Positions 17,373 to 26,720 of a stretch of 64,000 nucleotides of DNA are shown here, in pieces (position 1 is the stretch's first letter; each line of letters begins with the position of its first letter). The DNA comes from Pseudomonas sp. UBA6562. GTDB lineage: Bacteria > Pseudomonadota > Gammaproteobacteria > Pseudomonadales > Pseudomonadaceae. A program made the position numbers and the translations under genes. A model generated the notes under the pieces. It searched no databases. It was not told the origin of the DNA and saw only the letters and a list, made by a program, of their open reading frames with translations. The stretch lies in assembly GCF_002434265.1 (NCBI RefSeq), contig NZ_DJJS01000004.1:124001-188000 (forward strand). The letters run 5' to 3'.

Positions 17373-19967
17373 TCAGATGTCCCACACCAGGTTGATCGCC
17401 ACGTTGCGCCCTGGCAGGGTCAGGCGGTCGAGGTTCGCCGGTTGCGTCACCCCGGCTTCGCCCAGGCCGTCGTAGCCACGTACCGAATCCCACTGCCAGT
17501 ATTTCTTGTCGGTGAGGTTGTAGAGCCCGGCGTTGAGGGTCAGGTCGTCGGTGAGCTTGTAGAACCCGCTGAGGTCGAGCACGCCATAGCCGGGTGTGCG
17601 GAACTGGCTGCTGGTGCCGTCGGGGGCGAAGAAGGTGGTGTCGTCGACACGGTCCTTGCGCTTGACCAGGGTCCAGCTCAGCAGGCCGCCGTAGTTCGGC
17701 TGCTCGTAACCCAAGCCCCACACCGTGGTCAGCGGGTTGATGCTGTTCAGCGGCTGGCCGTTGTCGTCGTTGCGCCCGTGCAGATAGGTGACCGCGCCTT
17801 GCGCGTACAACCCGGGTGCGGCGCCGAAGTGGTCGAGGTTCAGACGGCCCTTGAGCTCGGTGCCCTTGATGGTCGCGCGGCGAATGTTGTTGGCCTTGAA
17901 CGTGTTGCCCAGCGAAGACGACTGGATGGCGTCTTCGTTGATGAAATCGCGGTACTTGTTATAGAACACCGCCACGTCGAAGTGGCCTGCCTCGAACTGG
18001 CCGCGCAGGCCGGTTTCCAGGCTTTTGCTCTTTTCCGGTTCGAGGTCGGGGTTGCCCTCGACGCGGTAGCCTTCGACCTGATTGTCGAAGCGGCCGTACA
18101 TCGATTTGGCGGTGGGGGTACGGAAGCCTTCGGCGTACTGGCCATAGCCGGTGTAATGCTCGTCGAAGGCGTAGGTGACGCCGAGCTTGGGCGAAACCCG
18201 GTGCCAGTGCTTGCTGGAGGTGTCGATGGACGTGGGCGCCGTGCTGCCGCTGCCCTGCAGGCCGAGCAGGAATTCGTCGGTGGCCTTGGGTTTCATGCGC
18301 GTGTAGTCGTAGCGCGCGCCGGGCAGGAAGGTCCAGGCACCCCAGCGGATTTCGTCTTGGGCGAACAGGCTGTAGGTGTCGATGGTCGGGTCAGGGAAGT
18401 CGCTGACTCGCGCCTGACCGTCGGTGGGGCTGTCGAAGCCTGCGCCTGGGCAGCGCGCGCCGACCGTTAGACAGGTGCCGGTGCCGCTGCGCGAACCGGT
18501 GACCTTGTCGTGCTTGAAGGTGGTGCCGTAGGTCAGCAGATGCTGCGTCTCACCGAGGTCGAAGGCCTTGTCGAACTGTGCGTCGAGCACCCACTGGCGA
18601 TCCTTGTACGTGGTGTCACGGGTGCGCAGCACGGTGCGGCTGAAGGGAAAATACACTTCTTCGGTGTGCTGGTCGGTCTTGGCGATCTGGTAGTTGAGGC
18701 TCCATTTCGCGTGGTCGGCCAGGGCGCTGTCCAGGCGCAATTCATGCTCCAGGCCGAAGCGCTCGCGGGTCACGGTGTCTTCGGCTTGGCGACTGCGGTA
18801 CATGCCCAGCCCCCTGCCCTGGGTGAACGGCCCGCCGACCGCGCTGCGCACGTTCTGCTCGCGGTCGTTCTTGAACCGCTCGTACACCAGCGCCAGGCGA
18901 TCCTCTTCGGCATAGTTCCAGCCCAGCTTGGCCAGTACGTTCGTCGTGCGGGCATCCTCGGGGTTGGCCGAGGTGCGCGCCAGGCCATCGCCGCCCTGGC
19001 GACCATAGGACTCGGTCTCATGGCCGTCGCGCCGGCTCAGGTGCAGTAGGCCGTCGACGTCGCCGCTGCGCCCGGCCACGGTGGCCGACTTCAGCCAACT
19101 GTCGTCGGCCGAGCTGTAGCCGGTTTTCAGACGGGCGCCGACATCCTTGCCGGGCTTGATGATGTCTTCGGGGTCGAGGGTGAAATAGCTGACCGCGCCA
19201 CCGATGGCGTTGCTGCCATAGAGCACCGAGGCCGGGCCGCGGAGGATTTCCACGCGCTTGACGATTTCCGGGTCGACGTAGTTGCGTTGGGTCTGGGCGT
19301 AGGGGCCGAAGAAGAAGCTGTCGGGAATGGCCACGCCGTCGACCTGGGTGAGGATGCGCTCGCCGTCGATGCCGCGGATGTTGTAGCCGTTCAAGCCGCT
19401 GCGCTGGCCGATGCCACTGACCGACACGCCCGGCTCGTAGCGCGCCAGGTCGGCGATGCTGTTGACGTTCTGCCGGTCGAGCTGCTCGCGGGTCTGCACG
19501 CTGACGGTGCTGGGCACCTGGTTGACGTCCTGGGCGTTGCGGGTGGCGCTGACGGTGAGCTGTCGCAAGGCGATGGCGTTGCGCTGGCCGAGGGCCTGGC
19601 GTTCGATCACCACGTTGCCGTGGCCGACGGTACGGTAGGTCAGCCCGGTACCTTGCAGCAGGCGCTCGAGCGCGGCTTGCGCCGGCAGCGAATCGCGTAC
19701 GCCGGAGGAAACCACGCCCTGGGCGAGCTCTGCGGAAAAGCCGACCTGCCAGCCGGTGACTGCGGTGAAGGCATTGAGGGCCGACACCAGCGGTTGCTGT
19801 TCGATGGCGAAGCGGTAGTCGCCTGTGTGCTGGCTGCTCGCCTGGGCGATGTCGGCGGCCAGCGCCGGCAGGCTGGTCAGCCCTCCGGCGAGCATGGCCA
19901 GAGTCAGCAACGACAGCTGACCGACCCGGCGGGAAGAAGAGGACGGGCGTGTGAAACCTGTGGGCAT
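17373..19967 (-). CDS. TonB-dependent haem receptor with signalling (STN) domain
   Basis: An 864-residue outer-membrane receptor. Signal peptide is residues 1-38, ending ALAA. An STN signalling domain follows (about 40-125, FAIEQQPLVSALNAFTAVTGWQVGFSAELAQG), then the plug with GYNIRGIDGERILTQVDGV, and a 22-strand barrel ending in LPGRNVAINLVWDI. The STN domain plus the neighbouring FecR and ECF sigma show a transducer of the Fec/Hxu type. The haem-receptor boxes are recognisable as FRTP and NPDL, but no histidine lies between them, where HemR and HasR have a haem ligand. ATG at 19967 has GGGAG at nine bases. Confidence 0.9.
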   Translation of the reverse strand: MPTGFTRPSSSSRRVGQLSLLTLAMLAGGLTSLPALAADIAQASSQHTGDYRFAIEQQPLVSALNAFTAVTGWQVGFSAELAQGVVSSGVRDSLPAQAALERLLQGTGLTYRTVGHGNVVIERQALGQRNAIALRQLTVSATRNAQDVNQVPSTVSVQTREQLDRQNVNSIADLARYEPGVSVSGIGQRSGLNGYNIRGIDGERILTQVDGVAIPDSFFFGPYAQTQRNYVDPEIVKRVEILRGPASVLYGSNAIGGAVSYFTLDPEDIIKPGKDVGARLKTGYSSADDSWLKSATVAGRSGDVDGLLHLSRRDGHETESYGRQGGDGLARTSANPEDARTTNVLAKLGWNYAEEDRLALVYERFKNDREQNVRSAVGGPFTQGRGLGMYRSRQAEDTVTRERFGLEHELRLDSALADHAKWSLNYQIAKTDQHTEEVYFPFSRTVLRTRDTTYKDRQWVLDAQFDKAFDLGETQHLLTYGTTFKHDKVTGSRSGTGTCLTVGARCPGAGFDSPTDGQARVSDFPDPTIDTYSLFAQDEIRWGAWTFLPGARYDYTRMKPKATDEFLLGLQGSGSTAPTSIDTSSKHWHRVSPKLGVTYAFDEHYTGYGQYAEGFRTPTAKSMYGRFDNQVEGYRVEGNPDLEPEKSKSLETGLRGQFEAGHFDVAVFYNKYRDFINEDAIQSSSLGNTFKANNIRRATIKGTELKGRLNLDHFGAAPGLYAQGAVTYLHGRNDDNGQPLNSINPLTTVWGLGYEQPNYGGLLSWTLVKRKDRVDDTTFFAPDGTSSQFRTPGYGVLDLSGFYKLTDDLTLNAGLYNLTDKKYWQWDSVRGYDGLGEAGVTQPANLDRLTLPGRNVAINLVWDI

Positions 19968-20101
19968 CGAAAGCGCTCCCTGTCGCGCGAACGTTATGAG
20001 TGGCTGATTTCGTAACGAACAAGAATCAGTCGCATTGGCTATAACGAGACGGAACAGGGTAGGCGGGTGCGTAAAAATAATTTCGATAGGCGCCGCAAGC
20101 G

Positions 20102-21058
20102 CTAGTTGAGGATGACCAGCGCAGGGTATTCGTGCAACTGCGCCGAGGTGATCTGCGCCAGGGCACGCAAGGTTTCCAAGGGCCGATCGAGGCGGTAGTT
20201 GCCGGTGACCGTCAATTGCTCCAGGCGTGGATTGCGGTTGACGATCCAACCGGGGTAGTAGCGCCGCACCTCGGCCAGCACCTGGCTCACCGGGCAGTTC
20301 TCGAACACCAGGCGGCCTTCGACCCAGGCCAGCGCCTTGGCCATGTCGGGCCTTTGCGGTGCGCTGAAACCGGCAGGGCCCAGGCTGATGCTGTCGCCCG
20401 CACGCAGGCGCACGCGCTGGTCGTCCGGCGATTGCAAATCGACGTCCCCACGCTGCACGCGCACCTGCGCCTGACCGTCGAAGTAGCGCACGGCGAAGTC
20501 GGTGTCGTCGGCACGCGCGCGCAGCGGCCCGGCTTGTACTTCAAAAGCGGGCTGGGCGCCGGCCGGCACCTGGAAATAGGCCTCGCCTTGCAACAGGCGG
20601 ACGTTGCGATGGCCGTCGTGTCGCTCGCTGGCCAAGGCGCTGTCGGTGTTGAGCAGCACACGGGCCCCCGTGTCCAGCTGCAGGTGCTGGCGCTCACCGA
20701 CGGCGGTCAGGTGGTCGGCCTGAAGGCGCACCGGCAGGTTGCCGAAGGCGAACAGACCGACCAGCAGCAACGCGGCAGTCGCCAGTGGCGCGCGGTAGCG
20801 GCGCAGACGCGCGGGCCAGGTGCGGCGCCTGCGGCGGTGCAAGTGGTCGGCCGCCTGTTGCAGGGCAGCACTGTTCCATAGCGCTTCGGCCTGCAAGTAG
20901 ACTTCGGCGTTTTCCTCGGCCTGGGCCAGCCAGGCGGCGAAGTCGCGTTCGTCTTGCGGGTCGGCGCATTGCAGGCGCACCAGCCAGTCCAGCGCCTGCT
21001 CACGGGCGCGCGCTCGGGCCTGGGTGACGCTGGAGGAAGTGGCTGGGTGGTCGGTCAC
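20102..21058 (-). CDS. FecR-family anti-sigma regulator
   Basis: A 318-residue single-pass inner-membrane protein that transmits the receptor signal to the ECF sigma. The N-terminal DUF4880-like cytoplasmic part has ALDWLVRLQCADPQDERDFAAWLAQAEENAEVY; one helix lies at about residue 92-110 (ATAALLLVGLFAFGNL); the periplasmic FecR domain has RLLQGEAYFQV and a C-terminal STN-like part. GTG at 21058 is taken as start because AAGGA lies six bases before it. Confidence 0.9.
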   Translation of the reverse strand: MTDHPATSSSVTQARARAREQALDWLVRLQCADPQDERDFAAWLAQAEENAEVYLQAEALWNSAALQQAADHLHRRRRRTWPARLRRYRAPLATAALLLVGLFAFGNLPVRLQADHLTAVGERQHLQLDTGARVLLNTDSALASERHDGHRNVRLLQGEAYFQVPAGAQPAFEVQAGPLRARADDTDFAVRYFDGQAQVRVQRGDVDLQSPDDQRVRLRAGDSISLGPAGFSAPQRPDMAKALAWVEGRLVFENCPVSQVLAEVRRYYPGWIVNRNPRLEQLTVTGNYRLDRPLETLRALAQITSAQLHEYPALVILN

Positions 21059-21152
21059 GCAGAGTCCTTGCACGGCTCGAAGGGCCAGGGATGATCGGGG
21101 CTGACGGGGCGGCTGGCAAGCCGTGCGCCTACTGGCCAGTGGCGTCGGCCGT

Positions 21153-21665
21153 TCAACTCAAACGCTGTGCGATGTCCATGCAGAGCGCCATGATCAATTT
21201 GAGTTCCTTCTGCACGGTGCTGGCCGACACCTTCAGCTGCCGGGCGATTTCCAGATAGCTGGCGCCCTGCACGCGGCTGAGCACGAAGATCCGTTGCTGA
21301 CGCTCGGTCAGTTGACCCAGGTGGCTGCTCAGGTGTTTGAGCAATTGTTCGGCATGGGCGGCATCTTCGCTGCTGCCAAGGGGCGCGGCGACGTTGTGCA
21401 GCACCTGCTCGGGCACATCGTCGACCAAGGTGCGCGCCTGCGTACGACGTGCGCGCAGGTGGTCGAGCGCCAGGTTGCGTGCGGTCTGGAACACGAAGGG
21501 CTCCAGATGCGTGACCGGCCGTTCGGCCAGGGCGCGGGCGACCCGCAGGTAGGTTTCCTGCAGCAGGTCTTCGGCGGTGCTGGGGTTGCCGACCATGCGC
21601 TGCAAGGTGCGCAGCAGGGGGAGGCGCTGCTGGACGAACAGCGCATTGAACCGGGACTGACTCAC
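21153..21665 (-). CDS. ECF sigma factor, FecI/iron-starvation type
   Basis: A 170-residue sigma-70 family member with region 2 (AEDLLQETYLRVARAL...FVFQTARNLALDHLRARR) and region 4 (LTERQQRIFVLSRVQGASYLEIARQLKVSASTVQKEL). Start is GTG at 21665. It is the first gene of the haem-uptake operon and sits under a Fur-box-like palindrome, so it should be made in iron shortage and then activated through FecR and the receptor. Confidence 0.92.
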   Translation of the reverse strand: MSQSRFNALFVQQRLPLLRTLQRMVGNPSTAEDLLQETYLRVARALAERPVTHLEPFVFQTARNLALDHLRARRTQARTLVDDVPEQVLHNVAAPLGSSEDAAHAEQLLKHLSSHLGQLTERQQRIFVLSRVQGASYLEIARQLKVSASTVQKELKLIMALCMDIAQRLS

Positions 21666-21690
21666 AGGGAAACCTGGCCAAAGGGAAGTT

Positions 21691-21709
21691 ATTGATAATG
21701 CGTATCATC
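21691..21709. promoter_or_regulatory. Fur box upstream of the ECF sigma gene
   Basis: ATTGATAATGCGTATCATC is a dyad (TGATA-N5-TATCA) that fits the 19-bp Fur consensus GATAATGATAATCATTATC well on both half-sites. It lies 26-44 bases before the sigma start, in the expected promoter position. Confidence 0.8.
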
Positions 21710-21778
21710 TTCCCATGGGGTCAAGCTGGAAAACGCTTCCAAACGTTAGGCCGCGCCTGGCCATCGCCCGGCGCCTGC

Positions 21779-21801
21779 CGAAGCCGCGATGCGGCTTCGG
21801 T
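21779..21801. terminator. Hairpin downstream of gap
   Basis: A perfect inverted repeat of ten bases per side (CCGAAGCCGC and GCGGCTTCGG with a three-base loop) lies just after the gap stop. There is no U-tract, so it may stabilise the transcript end rather than terminate. Confidence 0.45.
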
Positions 21802-21818
21802 CAAGCACAGCGAACCCT

Positions 21819-22820
21819 TCAACGCGCCTCGAACAGCGCGCGGCAGGTGTCGAGCATGCGGTTGGAGAAGCCCCATTCGTTGTCGTACCAGGCCAGCACC
21901 TTGAGCATGCGCCCGTTGCTGCGGGTGTGGTTGGCGTCGAAGATCGACGACAGCGGGTTGTGGTTGAAGTCGCACGACACCAGGGGCAGGGCGTTGTAAC
22001 CGAGCACCGGCGATTGGCGGCTGGCCTCGGCGAAGGCCTGGTTGACCTCGTCGCGGCCGACTTCGCGTTGCAGGTTGACGGTCAGGTCGACCAGCGACAC
22101 GTTGATCACCGGCACACGTACCGCCATGCCCGTCAGCTTGCCGGCCAGCTCCGGCAACACCAGCCCGACCGCCTCGGCGGCGCCGGTCTTGCTCGGGATC
22201 ATCGACTGCGTGGCCGAGCGCGCCCGGTACGGGTCGCTGTGGTACATGTCGGTCAGCACCTGGTCGTTGGTGTAGGCGTGGATGGTGGTCATCAGGCCCT
22301 GTTCGATGCCGAACTCGCGATGCAGCACCTGGGCGATCGGCGCCAGGCAGTTGGTGGTGCACGAAGCGTTGGAGATGACCTGGTGCGAGGCGCGCAGCAC
22401 GTCGTGGTTGACGCCGTACACCACGGTGGCGTCGGCGCCTTTGGCCGGTGCCGAGATGATCACCTTGCCGGCGCCGGCGCTCAAGTGCGCGGCGGCCTTT
22501 TCGCGATCGGTGAACAGACCCGTGCATTCGAACACCACATCCACCGCTTCGGCCTTCCATGGCAGCTCCGCCGGGTTGCGGATGGCGCTGACGGCGATGC
22601 GGTCGCCATTGACCGTCAGGCTCTGCTGGTCGGCTTCGACCTGGGCATCGAAGGGGCCGTGTACGCTGTCGTACTTGAGCAGGTGGGCGTTCATGGCGCT
22701 GTCGCCCAGGTCGTTGATGGCGACGACCTGCAGGTGCTCTCGATAGCCTTGGGTATAGAGTGCGCGAAGCACGTTGCGGCCGATGCGGCCGAAGCCATTG
22801 ATGGCGATGCGGATGGTCAT
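21819..22820 (-). CDS. gap: Glyceraldehyde-3-phosphate dehydrogenase
   Basis: Oxidises glyceraldehyde-3-phosphate made by the Entner-Doudoroff pathway. The 333-residue protein has the Rossmann motif INGFGRIGR, the NAD-specific NDL at 36-38, and the active-site SNASCTTNCLAP with Cys154. ATG at 22820 follows AGAGG. It diverges from edd, and the shared region carries two HexR-type sites. Pseudomonas has several gap genes; the location here corresponds to gap-1 of P. putida. Confidence 0.96.
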   Translation of the reverse strand: MTIRIAINGFGRIGRNVLRALYTQGYREHLQVVAINDLGDSAMNAHLLKYDSVHGPFDAQVEADQQSLTVNGDRIAVSAIRNPAELPWKAEAVDVVFECTGLFTDREKAAAHLSAGAGKVIISAPAKGADATVVYGVNHDVLRASHQVISNASCTTNCLAPIAQVLHREFGIEQGLMTTIHAYTNDQVLTDMYHSDPYRARSATQSMIPSKTGAAEAVGLVLPELAGKLTGMAVRVPVINVSLVDLTVNLQREVGRDEVNQAFAEASRQSPVLGYNALPLVSCDFNHNPLSSIFDANHTRSNGRMLKVLAWYDNEWGFSNRMLDTCRALFEAR

Positions 22821-22885
22821 GGCGATACCTCTGGCAGTGGGGCGAGGCCTGTGGCACAAAGGCAGGCGTCGCTGAAACGGTTTTG

Positions 22886-22900
22886 TTGTTGGAATTACAA
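22886..22900. promoter_or_regulatory. HexR operator, gap-proximal
   Basis: TTGTTGGAATTACAA fits the HexR operator TTGT-N7/8-ACAA exactly. It lies 66-80 bases before the gap start. HexR with KDPG as inducer is known to control gap, edd and zwf in P. putida. Confidence 0.85.
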
Positions 22901-22946
22901 GATTATTCCCTTGCTGATAGAAAACAACCCTTTTTGGTGTCAGTAT

Positions 22947-22963
22947 TTGTTTAGAACATACAA
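22947..22963. promoter_or_regulatory. Second HexR-like site, edd-proximal
   Basis: TTGTTTAGAACATACAA keeps both HexR half-sites (TTGT and ACAA) but with nine bases between them instead of seven or eight. It lies 124-140 bases before the edd start and would suit control of the edd promoter. Confidence 0.6.
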
Positions 22964-23086
22964 CGAGTGGTCGGGTTCAACCCAATGTCGCTGCCGGCGG
23001 GGCTTTCAACTGAGCCTAGGCCGCAACCGTCGCAAGGTGAAGCAACCCGTCAAGACCGCCCTTACCGCGAGCCTGGAGTCCTGTAC

Positions 23087-24913
23087 ATGCACCCGCGCAT
23101 CCTTGAGGTCACCCAGCGGCTGATCGAACGCAGCCGTGCCACCCGTGAACGCTACCTGGCGCTCATCCATGGCGCGGCCAGCGCCGGCCCCATGCGCGCC
23201 AGCCTGCAATGCGCCAACTTCGCCCACGGCGTGGCGGCGTGCGGTACGGACGACAAGCAGACCCTGCGGCTGATGAACGCGGCCAACGTCGCCATCGTCT
23301 CGGCCTACAACGACATGCTCTCGGCGCACCAGCCCTATCAGCACTTCCCCGAACAGATCAAACGGACGCTGCGCGACATCGGCTCGGTCGGCCAGTTCGC
23401 CGGTGGCGTGCCGGCCATGTGCGACGGCGTCACCCAGGGCGAGCCGGGTATGGAGCTGGCCATCGCCAGCCGCGAAGTGATCGCCATGTCCACGGCGATC
23501 GCGCTGTCGCACAACATGTTCGACGCCGCGCTGATGCTCGGTATCTGCGACAAGATCGTGCCGGGGCTGATGATGGGCGCGCTGCGCTTCGGCCACCTGC
23601 CCACCGTGTTCGTACCCGGCGGGCCGATGGTCTCGGGGCTGTCGAACAAGGAAAAGGCCGACGTGCGCCAGCGCTACGCCGAAGGCAAGGCCAGCCGCGA
23701 AGAGCTGCTGGAATCGGAGATGAAGTCCTACCACGGGCCCGGTACCTGCACCTTCTACGGCACCGCCAACACTAACCAGCTGGTGATGGAAGTGATGGGC
23801 CTGCACCTGCCGGGCGCCTCGTTCGTCAACCCCTACACGCCGCTGCGCGACGCGCTCACTGCAGAGGCGGCGCGCCAGGTCACGCGCATGACCAAGGCCA
23901 GCGGCAACTTCATGCCGCTGGGCGAGATCGTCGACGAAAAGGCTCTGGTCAACTCCATCGTGGCCCTGCACGCCACCGGCGGTTCGACCAACCACACCCT
24001 GCACCTGCCGGCCATCGCCCAGGCGGCCGGCATCCAGCTGACCTGGCAGGACATGGCCGAACTGTCGGAAGTGGTGCCCACGCTGTCGCACGTCTACCCC
24101 AACGGCAAAGCCGACATCAACCATTTCCAGGCCTCCGGCGGCATGGCTTATCTGATCCGCGAGCTGCTCGACGCGGGCCTCTTGCACGAAGACGTCAACA
24201 CCGTGGCCGGCCCCGGTCTGCGCCGCTACACCCAGGAGCCTTTCCTCGAAGACGGCCAGCTGGTCTGGCGCGAAGGGCCGACCCAGAGCCTCGACGAAAC
24301 CATTCTGCGTCCGGTGGCGCGGCCGTTTTCGTCCGAGGGCGGGCTGCGGGTGATGAACGGCAACCTCGGCCGCGGCGTGATGAAAGTCTCGGCGGTGGCG
24401 CCCGAGCACCGGGTGGTCGAGGCCCCGGCACGCATCTTCCATGACCAGCAGTCCCTGGCCGATGCGTTCAAGGCCGGCGAGCTGGAGTGCGACTTCGTCG
24501 CCGTGGTGCGTTTCCAGGGCCCGCGCTGCAACGGCATGCCCGAGTTGCACAAGCTGACGCCGTTCCTCGGCGTGTTGCAGGATCGCGGCTTCAAGGTGGC
24601 GCTGGTCACCGACGGGCGCATGTCCGGCGCGTCGGGCAAGATTCCCGCCGCCATCCACGTCTGCCCCGAGGCCTTCGACGGTGGCCCGCTGGCACGGCTG
24701 CGCGATGGTGATATGGTGCGCGTCGACGGCGTCGAAGGCACGCTGCAGGTGCGCCTCTCGGCCAGCGAGCTGGAAAGCCGCGACCTGCCCCCCGCACCCC
24801 AGGGCAACGACCTGGGCTGCGGGCGCGAGCTGTTCGGCTTCATGCGCGTCGCCTTCAGCTCGGCCGAGCAGGGCGCCAGCGCCTTCACTGCGGATTTGGA
24901 GAAGCTTGGATGA
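23087..24913 (+). CDS. edd: Phosphogluconate dehydratase (6-phosphogluconate dehydratase)
   Basis: Iron-sulfur enzyme that converts 6-phosphogluconate to KDPG, first step unique to the Entner-Doudoroff path. It has 608 residues, the usual length, with the IlvD/Edd motifs CDGVTQGEPGMELAIASREVIAMS, GTCTFYGTANTNQ and VTDGRMSGASGKIPAAIHV. ATG at 23087 follows GGAG; upstream in-frame codons lie in the operator region. Overlaps glk by four bases. Confidence 0.97.
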   Translation: MHPRILEVTQRLIERSRATRERYLALIHGAASAGPMRASLQCANFAHGVAACGTDDKQTLRLMNAANVAIVSAYNDMLSAHQPYQHFPEQIKRTLRDIGSVGQFAGGVPAMCDGVTQGEPGMELAIASREVIAMSTAIALSHNMFDAALMLGICDKIVPGLMMGALRFGHLPTVFVPGGPMVSGLSNKEKADVRQRYAEGKASREELLESEMKSYHGPGTCTFYGTANTNQLVMEVMGLHLPGASFVNPYTPLRDALTAEAARQVTRMTKASGNFMPLGEIVDEKALVNSIVALHATGGSTNHTLHLPAIAQAAGIQLTWQDMAELSEVVPTLSHVYPNGKADINHFQASGGMAYLIRELLDAGLLHEDVNTVAGPGLRRYTQEPFLEDGQLVWREGPTQSLDETILRPVARPFSSEGGLRVMNGNLGRGVMKVSAVAPEHRVVEAPARIFHDQQSLADAFKAGELECDFVAVVRFQGPRCNGMPELHKLTPFLGVLQDRGFKVALVTDGRMSGASGKIPAAIHVCPEAFDGGPLARLRDGDMVRVDGVEGTLQVRLSASELESRDLPPAPQGNDLGCGRELFGFMRVAFSSAEQGASAFTADLEKLG

Positions 24914-25869
24914 CGGAATTGCTGGTCGGCGACATCGGTGGCACCAACGCGCGTTTCGCGTTGTGGCGCAACAACCAGTTGGAGGCCGTGGAAGTATTCG
25001 CCACCGCCGACTACAGCGGGCCGGAACAGGCCATCGAACGGTACCTGGCCAACCAGGGCGTAGCGCCCGGCGCAGTGCGCGCGGCCTGCCTGGCCGTGGC
25101 CGGGCCGGTGCTGGGCGACGCGTTCCAGTTCACCAACAACGAGTGGCAACTGAGCCAGCGTGCGTTCTGCGAGCACTTGCAGATCGAGCGCCTGCTGCTG
25201 GTCAACGACTTCACCGCCATGGCCTTGGGCATGACCCGGCTCAAGCCCGGCGAATCGCTCGAAGTCTGTGCCGGTGAAGCCGACCCCAGCCGCCCGGCGC
25301 TGGTGATCGGGCCGGGCACCGGTCTGGGCGTGGGCTGCCTGCTGCGCCAGGGCGAGCGCCGTTGGCTGGCCTTGCCGGGGGAGGGCGGCCACGTCGACCT
25401 GCCGGTGAGCAACGCCCGCGAAGTGGCGATCCAGCAGTACCTGCACCGCCAGCTCGGCCACGTCAGCGCCGAGAACGTCCTCAGCGGCAGCGGCCTGTTG
25501 CGTCTGTACCAGGCGCTGTGTGCCATCGACGGCGACGTGGCGCAGCACCAGACGCCCGCGCAGATCACCGACGCCGCCCTGGGCGGCGAACCACGGGCAC
25601 GGGCGGTGATCGAGCAGTTCAGCCGCTTCCTCGGCCGGGTCGCCGGCAACAACGTGTTGACCCTCGGCGCGCGCGGCGGTGTGTACATCGCCGGCGGCGT
25701 GATTCCGCGCTTCGCCGAGCTGTTCCTGCACAGCGGCTTCCGCGACAGCTTCACCGACAAGGGCCACATGAGCCATTTCTTCGCCGGCATTCCGGTATGG
25801 CTGGTCACCGCCGAACTGTCCGGCCTGCTGGGGGCCGGGGTGGCCCTGGAGCAGTCGCTGCACGATTGA
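24910..25869 (+). CDS. glk: Glucokinase
   Basis: ATP-dependent phosphorylation of glucose entering through OprB and GtsABCD. The 319-residue protein has the phosphate loop LVGDIGGTNARFALW, the NDFTAMALG segment with the catalytic aspartate, and GPGTGLGVGCLL. It overlaps the edd stop (ATGA), so translation is coupled. Confidence 0.96.
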   Translation: MTELLVGDIGGTNARFALWRNNQLEAVEVFATADYSGPEQAIERYLANQGVAPGAVRAACLAVAGPVLGDAFQFTNNEWQLSQRAFCEHLQIERLLLVNDFTAMALGMTRLKPGESLEVCAGEADPSRPALVIGPGTGLGVGCLLRQGERRWLALPGEGGHVDLPVSNAREVAIQQYLHRQLGHVSAENVLSGSGLLRLYQALCAIDGDVAQHQTPAQITDAALGGEPRARAVIEQFSRFLGRVAGNNVLTLGARGGVYIAGGVIPRFAELFLHSGFRDSFTDKGHMSHFFAGIPVWLVTAELSGLLGAGVALEQSLHD

Positions 25870-25994
25870 GCCGAGTCATGGCAGGCCGCGTGGCCTGCCG
25901 CTACACTGCCGGCCGCATGCAACTGCCATTTCCACCCAACGCCTGCACCAGGCACATCGCGGCTGTACCCCCAGCCGTCCAAAAGGGATCGACC

Positions 25995-26720
25995 GTGAGC
26001 ACCTCCGGTAAATCGATACTGATGGTCGACGACGACCACGACATCTGCGAATTGCTGCAGACCTACCTCAGCCGCGCCGGCTTCGACGTGCGCGCTGAAA
26101 CCAATGGCCAGGGCTTTCGCCAGGCGCTGGACGCCGGCGACTATGACCTGGCCATCCTCGATGTGATGCTGCCCGACGAAGACGGTTTCAGCCTGTGCCG
26201 CTGGGTGCGCCAACATCCGCGGCATGCGCGGGTGCCGATCATCATGCTCACCGCCAGCTCCGACGAGACCGACCGGGTCATCGGCCTGGAGCTGGGCGCC
26301 GACGACTACATCGGCAAGCCGTTCGGCCCCCGCGAGCTGCTGGCGCGCATCAAGGCTCTGCTGCGGCGCACCGAGTTCGCCCAGGCCGCGTCGGCCAGCA
26401 CGGTGCTCAGCTTCGACGACTGGCGCCTGGACACCACGCGCCACCGCCTGTACCACTGCGACGGCGAAGAGGTGCTGCTCACCGGCGCCGACTTCGCCCT
26501 GCTCAAACTGTTCCTCGACCACCCGCAGCAGATCCTCGACCGCGACACCATCGGCAACGCCACCCGCGGGCGCGAACCGATGCCGCTCGACCGCATCGTC
26601 GACATGGCCGTCAGCCGCCTGCGCCAGCGCTTGCGCGACACCGACAAGCCGCCGCGGCTGATCCGCACCGTGCGCGGCAGCGGCTACGTGCTGGCCGCCG
26701 ATGTCCGCCCGGGTGTCTGA
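25995..26720 (+). CDS. gltR: Two-component response regulator GltR2 (OmpR type)
   Basis: A 241-residue regulator: receiver with acidic pocket VDDDHD and phospho-acceptor Asp56 (AILDVMLP), then a winged-helix DNA-binding domain ending RLIRTVRGSGYVLAADV. In P. putida GltR2 controls the glucose porin and transport genes. Start is GTG at 25995 behind AAGGG. It overlaps the sensor gene by 20 bases. Confidence 0.92.
   Translation: MSTSGKSILMVDDDHDICELLQTYLSRAGFDVRAETNGQGFRQALDAGDYDLAILDVMLPDEDGFSLCRWVRQHPRHARVPIIMLTASSDETDRVIGLELGADDYIGKPFGPRELLARIKALLRRTEFAQAASASTVLSFDDWRLDTTRHRLYHCDGEEVLLTGADFALLKLFLDHPQQILDRDTIGNATRGREPMPLDRIVDMAVSRLRQRLRDTDKPPRLIRTVRGSGYVLAADVRPGV

Noticed and set aside
24226..25863. 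Long minus-strand frame opposite edd and glk
   Set aside because: Antisense shadow; codon use and composition are those expected from the reverse of real genes.
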